Source: Methyloceanibacter sp. (GTDB lineage Bacteria; Pseudomonadota; Alphaproteobacteria; Rhizobiales; Methyloligellaceae). Taken from it: a stretch of DNA of 11,298 nucleotides. Both the position numbers and the translations under genes were made by a program. The notes beneath the pieces were generated by a model. The model had not been told where the DNA came from. It did not search any database and saw only the letters and a program-made list of their open reading frames with translations. Positions 7,331 to 11,298 of the stretch are shown in pieces; positions within the stretch are counted from its first letter, which is position 1, and every line of letters starts with the position of its first letter. The DNA lies in assembly GCA_025449615.1 (NCBI GenBank), contig JANWJA010000067.1:1-11298 (forward strand). Direction: 5' to 3'.

Positions 7331-8671
7331 TCAGAGCGAATTGCTCTCGTTTCCTGGAATCCAATTGGTGCCGGCAAGCGGCACCTTTGCCATCGCCGCC
7401 GCCTCGACCGTCAGCGCCACCAAATCCTCCGGCTCGAGATTGTGCACGTGGCTCTTGCCGTTGGCCCGCGCAATCGTTTGAGTCTCGAGCGTCAACACGG
7501 TCAGATAATTGGCGAGCCTGCGTCCCGCCTCGACCGGATCGAGCCGGCCGTATAGCTCGGGATCCTGCGTCGTAATCCCCGCCGGATCGCGGCCTTCATG
7601 ATAGTCGTCGTAGCAGCCGGCCCTCGTGCCGAGCTGACGGTACTCTTCCTCAAGGTGCTTGGCATTGTCGCCCAACGCGATCAGCGCCGCGGTGCCGATC
7701 GAAACGGCATCGGCGCCGAGCGCCAGCGCCTTGGCAACATCGGCGCCATTTCTGATGCCGCCGGAAACGATCAGTTGCACTTTGCGATGCATATCCAATT
7801 CCTGCAGCGCCTGGACCGCCGGACGAATGGCAGCGAGAATCGGGATGCCGACATGCTCAATGAACACTTCTTGCGTCGCCGCAGTGCCGCCTTGCATGCC
7901 ATCGAGCACGACGACATCGGCACCGGACTTCACCGCCAGCGCCGTATCGTAATAGGGACGCGCCGCGCCGACCTTGATGTAGATTGGCTTCTCCCAATCG
8001 GTGATCTCGCGCAACTCCCTGATCTTGATCTCGAGATCGTCCGGCCCGGTCCAATCCGGGTGCCGACACGCCGAACGTTGATCGATGCCTTCCGGCAAGG
8101 TGCGCATCTCGGCGACGCGCTTCGAGATCTTTTGCCCGAGCAGCATGCCGCCGCCACCTGGCTTGGCGCCCTGCCCGACCACGATCTCGATCGCGTCGGC
8201 TTTGCGCAAATGATCCGGGTTCATACCGTAACGCGACGGCAGGATTTGATAGACAAGATGCTTGGAGTGCCCGCGTTCCTCCTCCGTCATGCCGCCATCG
8301 CCGGTCGTGGTCGAGGTGCCGACGGCGCTGGCGCCGCGGCCCAACGCTTCCTTTGCCGGGCCAGACAGCGACCCGAAGCTCATGCCGGCAATGGTAATCG
8401 GAATCTTGAGGTGTAGGGGCTTCTTGGCAAACCGCGTACCAAGCACGACGTCAGTCGCGCATTTCTCGCGATAGCCTTCGAGCGGATAGCGGCTGATCGA
8501 AGCGCCGAGAAACAACAGGTCGTCGAAATGCGGAACCCGCCGCTTGGCGCCAAACCCGCGAATGTCATAGATGCCGGTGGCTGCGGCGCGGTGAATCTCC
8601 GCGATCGAATATTCGTCGAATGTCGCCGATGGGCGTGGCGGCGTATGAACCCAGCGGCCTTCGGCACTCAT
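7331..8671 (-). CDS. mgsC: N-methylglutamate synthase subunit C, glutamate synthase-like FMN domain (MgsC/GlxD)
   Basis: FMN-binding synthase subunit related to the central and FMN domains of glutamate synthase. With MgsA and MgsB it converts gamma-glutamylmethylamide and 2-oxoglutarate to N-methylglutamate and glutamate. It has 446 residues. Family landmarks: GMSFGSLSGPAKEALGRGA (96-114), STTTGDGGMTEEER (120-133), GAKPGGGGMLLGQK (168-181), DVVVLDGMQGGTAA (252-265) and the FMN-phosphate region VSGGIRNGADVAKALALGAD (302-321). The only cysteines are C71, C202 and C353, so the Cys-x5-Cys-x4-Cys ligands of the 3Fe-4S cluster in ordinary glutamate synthase are missing; the equivalent stretch reads AGCYDDYHEGRDPAG (351-365). 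The ATG at 8671 shares its A with the mgsB stop (TGATG) and follows GGAGG (8683-8679) by 7 bases; a TTG one codon earlier is less likely. Confidence 0.93.
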   Translation of the reverse strand: MSAEGRWVHTPPRPSATFDEYSIAEIHRAAATGIYDIRGFGAKRRVPHFDDLLFLGASISRYPLEGYREKCATDVVLGTRFAKKPLHLKIPITIAGMSFGSLSGPAKEALGRGASAVGTSTTTGDGGMTEEERGHSKHLVYQILPSRYGMNPDHLRKADAIEIVVGQGAKPGGGGMLLGQKISKRVAEMRTLPEGIDQRSACRHPDWTGPDDLEIKIRELREITDWEKPIYIKVGAARPYYDTALAVKSGADVVVLDGMQGGTAATQEVFIEHVGIPILAAIRPAVQALQELDMHRKVQLIVSGGIRNGADVAKALALGADAVSIGTAALIALGDNAKHLEEEYRQLGTRAGCYDDYHEGRDPAGITTQDPELYGRLDPVEAGRRLANYLTVLTLETQTIARANGKSHVHNLEPEDLVALTVEAAAMAKVPLAGTNWIPGNESNSL

Positions 8672-9360
8672 CAATAGGCCTCCAGATTGTCCATGTGGAA
8701 ATGATAGAGCTTCCGCGCCGAGCCATAGCGCTTGAACTCGGAGACGTCGACCTCACCGCCCACCCCGGCCTCGTCGAGCAATTTTCGTAAAGTTTGCTTG
8801 TGCAGGTCGGACAGAGACTTCTCGATGCAATCGGAACCCAGGCTCTTCACGCTCCCGCGCACGAACAGCCTGGCTTCATAGATCGAATCTCCGAGAGCGT
8901 CGCCAGCGTCGCCGAGCACGATGAGGGAGCCGGCTTGCGCCATGAAGGCTGACATATGCCCGACCCCGCCTTTGACGACGATATCAATGCCCCTGGCCGA
9001 GATGCCGCAACGGCCAGACGCGTTGCCGTCAATCACCAAGAGACCACCGCACCCCGTTGCGCCCGCGGACGACGACGCATCACCCTTCACGTGGATGCGT
9101 CCCGACATCATGTTCTCGGCAAGCCCGACGCCTGCGCTGCCGTTGACAATAATATTGGCGCGCTTGTTCATGCCCCCACAGTAATAGCCGACATTGCCGT
9201 CAACCTCGATGGTAATCGGCGCATCGACCCCGGCCGCGATGGCATGCTTGCCGCGCGGGTTCACCACGTGGAAATCGGTGTCGTTGGCTCCGTCGCCAAG
9301 ATCGTGAAGCATTTGGTTGAGGTCGCGCAAACTGGTGACGTCAAGGTCGATGGTCGGCAT
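8671..9360 (-). CDS. mgsB: N-methylglutamate synthase subunit B, GXGXG beta-helix protein (MgsB/GlxC)
   Basis: Stand-alone version of the C-terminal GXGXG beta-helix domain of the glutamate synthase large subunit. In the full enzyme this domain is structural and bridges the amidotransferase and FMN domains. It has 229 residues. Regular glycine-containing helix turns run through about residues 50-170: VDGNVGYYCGG (53-63), VNGSAGVGLAENMMSG (72-87), KGDASSSAGATGCGG (92-106), DGNASGRCG (111-119), KGGVGHMSAFMAQAG (130-144) and LGDAGDALGDSIYEA (149-163). The C-terminus (about 175-229) is a helical tail ending FHMDNLEAY. ATG 9360 gives MPTIDLDVTS; GGGAG (9373-9369) lies 8 bases upstream and the ATG shares its A with the mgsA stop (TGATG). 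A 15-residue extension to 9405 runs inside mgsA and is rejected. Sandwiched between mgsA and mgsC with one-base overlaps, so equimolar production of the complex is likely. Confidence 0.93.
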   Translation of the reverse strand: MPTIDLDVTSLRDLNQMLHDLGDGANDTDFHVVNPRGKHAIAAGVDAPITIEVDGNVGYYCGGMNKRANIIVNGSAGVGLAENMMSGRIHVKGDASSSAGATGCGGLLVIDGNASGRCGISARGIDIVVKGGVGHMSAFMAQAGSLIVLGDAGDALGDSIYEARLFVRGSVKSLGSDCIEKSLSDLHKQTLRKLLDEAGVGGEVDVSEFKRYGSARKLYHFHMDNLEAY

Positions 9361-10259
9361 CAATGCCGCTCCCAGAAATAGACGGTGGCCGGCTCGGCTT
9401 CCCACACCTTCGCCTTCTCGATTCCCGGAAGCACGGCGAGCGCCCGATATTCGGTGCCAAAGGCGACGTAGTCATCGGTCTCGGCGAGCACGGCATGCTT
9501 GCAGGCGATGGGATCGCGCAATACGCCGAAACCAGATTCAGTCCCAACCACAAAAGTGTAGAAGCCGTCGAGATCCTCAATCGACGACTCCAGGGCTTGC
9601 CCCAAGGTCTCGCCCTCTTCCATTCGCCAGGTGAGGTAGTGCGCCGCGACTTCCGTGTCGTTCTCGGTCTCGAAACTCATGCCCTTCCGGACCAGCTTGC
9701 GGCGGAGCGCATTATGATTGGAGAGCGAGCCGTTGTGCACCAGGCACTGATCTCGGCCGGTCGAGAAAGGATGCGCACCGTCGACGGTGACCGCGGACTC
9801 GGTCGCCATCCTGGTATGGCCGATGCCGTGCGAGCCTTTCATATGCGCAAGATCGAAGCGCTGGGCGACCTTATCCGGTCGACCCACTTCTTTATAGATT
9901 TCCATGCGGTTTCCGGCGCTCACCACCTTGACTGTCTTGTCTTCGGCGGCAATCGCCTCCCGCGCCGCGGTCTCGAGCTCGGCCGGAACCGTGAAAACCG
10001 CATGAGTGGCGTGCGTTTCGACCAGAACGGGAGCGCCGATCGCGTCTTCCACCATCCCGGCAAGCGCGGCGAAATTTGTCTTGGCTGAAGCGCCCCTCAG
10101 AGTGAGCTTCACATGCCCGGAATCGCCCGAGCCATAGACGGCGAAACCGGCGCTGTCCGGTCCGCGCTCGCACATGGTCCCGAGCATGCCGGCCAGCATC
10201 TGGCCGAGCTGGGGCTCAAGGGACTTATTCTTCAGAAACAGACCGACAATTCCGCACAT
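9360..10259 (-). CDS. mgsA: N-methylglutamate synthase subunit A, class II glutamine amidotransferase domain (MgsA/GlxB)
   Basis: N-terminal-nucleophile (class II) amidotransferase subunit. It should hydrolyse the gamma-amide of gamma-glutamylmethylamide and hand the released methylamine to the MgsBC synthase, as the glutaminase domain of glutamate synthase does with ammonia. It has 299 residues, a free-standing domain. MCGIVG starts the protein, so Cys2 becomes the catalytic N-terminal nucleophile once Met is removed. Further landmarks: CERGPDSAGFAVY (30-42), GIGHTRMATES (145-155, with the substrate-binding arginine), HPFS (163-166), CLVHNGSLSNHNALR (172-186, with the oxyanion Asn-Gly) and ETENDTEVAAHYL (197-209). 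The start is fixed by the need for Cys2; a weak GGTGCGG precedes it. First gene of mgsABC-gmaS, 112 bp after the XRE-cupin regulator, with its own candidate promoter. Purine-synthesis amidotransferase (PurF-like) is the main annotation alternative, but it lacks the second PurF domain. Confidence 0.93.
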   Translation of the reverse strand: MCGIVGLFLKNKSLEPQLGQMLAGMLGTMCERGPDSAGFAVYGSGDSGHVKLTLRGASAKTNFAALAGMVEDAIGAPVLVETHATHAVFTVPAELETAAREAIAAEDKTVKVVSAGNRMEIYKEVGRPDKVAQRFDLAHMKGSHGIGHTRMATESAVTVDGAHPFSTGRDQCLVHNGSLSNHNALRRKLVRKGMSFETENDTEVAAHYLTWRMEEGETLGQALESSIEDLDGFYTFVVGTESGFGVLRDPIACKHAVLAETDDYVAFGTEYRALAVLPGIEKAKVWEAEPATVYFWERH

Positions 10260-10328
10260 ACCGCACCAACCACCCGCTTAACCATGCTCTTGCTGGCTAC
10301 GGTAACGGCGCTTTGCGGCGTCTGTCAA
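10260..10328 (-). promoter_or_regulatory. Candidate promoter and leader of mgsABC-gmaS
   Basis: A perfect -35 hexamer TTGACA lies at 10328-10323 on the minus strand. With an 18-base spacer the -10 position reads TACCGT (10304-10299), matching only three of six bases; with 17 it reads TTACCG. A good -35 with a poor -10 suits an activator-dependent promoter. The start would be near 10292, leaving a leader of roughly 33 bases before the mgsA ATG. No attenuator or riboswitch is visible. Alternatively the genes are expressed by read-through from the XRE gene. Confidence 0.4.
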
Positions 10329-10360
10329 CTGTGGGGAATTTTAGTTTACTGTTGAGAAAT
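10321..10360 (-). repeat. Tandem 20-bp imperfect direct repeat upstream of mgsA, candidate AraC-type operator
   Basis: Bases 10321-10340 and 10341-10360 match at 13 of 20 positions, exactly two helical turns apart. On the minus strand each unit holds a related decamer: TTTCTCAACA (10359-10350) and ATTCCCCACA (10339-10330). These fit W-T-T-N-N-C-N-A-C-A, as do the two decamers of the repeat beside glxA. The proximal decamer ends 1 base before the TTGACA -35 element, the usual place for an AraC-family activator. The stretch is also the most AT-rich part of this intergenic region. Function is inferred. Confidence 0.45.
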
Positions 10361-10371
10361 AGCCGGGCGCG

Positions 10372-11070
10372 TCACCCGCGCGGATAGATGATGACCGAAA
10401 GATAGGTCATCGGCAGCTTGGTCAGCTCTTCCGGACCGTGCAACGCGGCGGAATCGAAGAACAGCGCATCTCCCGGCGAGAGCGGATAGGCTTTGTCGGC
10501 ATGGCGATAGACCACTTTCCCGGTCAGCATATAGATGAACTCGACGCCAGCGTGCTGGAACATGGTGTAGGGCTTGGCTTCCTCGGTCAGCGTGATGAGA
10601 TAAGGCTCGACCACGACCTCTCCTGAGATGGAATGACCGAGAAGTTGATATTGGTGCCCAGCTTTGGTGCCGCGCCGCTCGATATTGACGCCCTGACCGC
10701 GCGGAACATAGGAGCAGTCACGCTGCTCCTCGTAGCTTGCGAAAAAGGTCGTCAGCGGCACGTTGAGCGCCCGCGACAGCGCCTCCAGGCTGTCGATCGA
10801 AGCCGATACCGCGCCGTTCTCGATTTTCGACAACATGCCCGCCGAGAGCCCGGCTTGATCGGCGAGTTCGGCGCCCGTCAGATCGAGCTTGTGGCGCAGA
10901 TTGCGCACCTGGGCCCCAATCGAAGCGGCGATAGAGCGACTTTCAGCGAGCCGGGGCGCGAGCGAACCGGTCTTGAGCTGATCGTTGCGTTTCGGTTCAG
11001 CCGCACCGCGTTTTGGCTTCGACCCTCGCTTCGCAGGCGCTTTCCGCCTTGCCATGGATGCGCTGCTCAT
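10372..11070 (-). CDS. XRE-family transcriptional regulator with C-terminal cupin sensor domain
   Basis: One-component regulator of the XRE-cupin class, which usually controls uptake or breakdown of a small molecule bound in the cupin. It has 232 residues from ATG 11070. The N-terminus (6-35) is a lysine/arginine-rich, probably disordered tail. A helix-turn-helix spans about 51-110, with LRHKLDLTGAELADQAGLS and MLSKIENGAVSASIDSLEAL. A double-stranded beta-helix cupin follows (about 155-228), with HAGVEFIYMLTGKVVYRH and YPLSPGDALFFDSAALHGPEEL. The start at 11070 has GAGG about 10 bases upstream; ATG 11055 and an upstream start at 11112 are alternatives, the latter lacking added similarity. It is transcribed toward mgsA with a 112-bp gap and no terminator hairpin seen in between, so it may be partly co-transcribed with mgsABC. 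Its ligand and targets cannot be read from sequence; a methylamine- or polyamine-related effector is plausible from context only. Confidence 0.88.
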   Translation of the reverse strand: MSSASMARRKAPAKRGSKPKRGAAEPKRNDQLKTGSLAPRLAESRSIAASIGAQVRNLRHKLDLTGAELADQAGLSAGMLSKIENGAVSASIDSLEALSRALNVPLTTFFASYEEQRDCSYVPRGQGVNIERRGTKAGHQYQLLGHSISGEVVVEPYLITLTEEAKPYTMFQHAGVEFIYMLTGKVVYRHADKAYPLSPGDALFFDSAALHGPEELTKLPMTYLSVIIYPRG

Positions 11071-11106
11071 CTCAGGCTGTCCTCGATCTACCGTACCTGC
11101 CACTTC

Positions 11107-11191
11107 TTGCATTCGCAGGCGCGAGTCAACCGATCATTTCACTTCAGGAAACAAGCTTGGGCGGTTGTCCTCCAAGCTGCCCCGAATGCAA
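11107..11191. repeat. 9-bp inverted repeat in the region upstream of the XRE-cupin gene
   Basis: TTGCATTCG (11107-11115) and CGAATGCAA (11183-11191) are perfect inverted copies separated by 67 bases, between the start of the XRE-cupin gene and the terminator of the preceding gene. No convincing -35/-10 pair for the XRE gene was found here: a TTGACT at 11129-11124 on the minus strand lacks a matching -10. The pair could be a looping operator for autoregulation or chance. Confidence 0.25.
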
Positions 11192-11224
11192 AAGAGGCGC
11201 CGGCCCAACTTAAGCCGGCGCCTC
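11190..11224 (-). terminator. Rho-independent terminator of the partial gene at the right edge
   Basis: A perfect 11-bp stem, GAGGCGCCGGC (11194-11204) pairing with GCCGGCGCCTC (11214-11224), encloses a 9-base loop. On the minus strand the stem is followed by TTTT (11193-11190), so it terminates leftward transcription. It lies 35 bases after the stop of the partial gene at 11260 and separates that gene from the XRE-cupin/mgs region. Confidence 0.85.
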
Positions 11225-11259
11225 GATCTGAGGTCGGTGAGGCCCGTTAAGGCCCTCCC

Positions 11260-11298
11260 TTAATAGTCGCGATCGATCGCGGCCTTAGTCGCCTCGCC
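11260..11298 (-). CDS. C-terminal end of an unidentified protein, partial
   Basis: Twelve codons enter from the right edge, reading GEATKAAIDRDY, then a TAA stop (11262-11260). The nearby strong terminator in the same orientation supports a real gene end. It contains a 14-bp perfect palindrome, CGCGATCGATCGCG (11268-11281), which may be only codon usage. Too little is present to assign a family; the reading frame itself is the best of the three because the terminator follows closely and the residues are protein-like. Confidence 0.5.
   Translation of the reverse strand, partial: GEATKAAIDRDY

Noticed and set aside
6598..8416. Long plus-strand open frames opposite gmaS and mgsC (325 and 272 codons)
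   Set aside because: They lie antisense to highly conserved enzymes, have low-complexity Arg/Pro/His-rich composition and no recognisable domain.
10243..10251. CGACAATTC inside the start of mgsA, identical to a 9-mer in the glxA/soxB control region (5001-5009)
   Set aside because: On the coding strand it encodes part of the obligatory CGIVG start of MgsA and is not in a tandem arrangement, so chance is the better explanation.
11230..11260. A second hairpin from the GGCC-rich stretch after the partial gene's stop
   Set aside because: Only about four consecutive pairs can form (GGCC with GGCC), much weaker than the neighbouring 11-bp terminator stem.

Overview
The window holds a compact catabolic locus that reads as the N-methylglutamate (NMG) pathway of indirect methylamine oxidation. 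The GC-rich sequence, the gene order (an mgs/glx amidotransferase trio, a glnT-type synthetase, a glxA-type regulator, then soxBDAG-type genes) and the protein families suggest an alphaproteobacterium, most likely from the Hyphomicrobiales/Rhizobiales. No single genus can be fixed from the sequence alone.

Layout from right to left, which is the direction of transcription for all genes but one. At 11260-11298 is the last dozen codons of an unidentified minus-strand gene, followed by a strong Rho-independent terminator (11190-11224). Next comes an XRE-cupin regulator (10372-11070). A 112-bp control region (10260-10371) follows, with a TTGACA element and a tandem 20-bp direct repeat. Then come mgsA, mgsB and mgsC (10259-7331), joined by TGATG stop/start overlaps, and 19 bp later gmaS (7311-6007). 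The AraC/GlxA-type regulator glxA (5015-6010) is the only plus-strand gene, and its stop codon overlaps that of gmaS within a CTAG. A 62-bp divergent region (4953-5014) has a second tandem repeat. Finally a soxBDAG/mgdABCD-type operon (4952 to beyond base 1) has tightly overlapping genes and several non-ATG starts; the last gene, soxG, is cut by the left edge.

Inferred working of the system: GmaS condenses methylamine with glutamate to gamma-glutamylmethylamide. MgsABC transfers the methylamino group to 2-oxoglutarate, giving N-methylglutamate. The four-subunit flavoenzyme oxidises N-methylglutamate back to glutamate, releasing a C1 unit as formaldehyde or methylene-tetrahydrofolate. The flavoenzyme subunits cannot be separated by sequence from heterotetrameric sarcosine oxidase; the linkage to mgsABC-gmaS is the reason for preferring the NMG reading.

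The most interesting signals are regulatory. A shared motif (W-T-T-N-N-C-N-A-C-A) occurs twice, 20 or 21 bp apart, in both control regions, as expected for an AraC-family half-site pair. The predicted glxA promoter would start transcription at or next to its ATG, suggesting a leaderless message. The inverted glxA gene sits without any terminator inside what is otherwise one pathway operon, a possible non-contiguous operon. No CRISPR, tRNA, rRNA or insertion sequence was seen.
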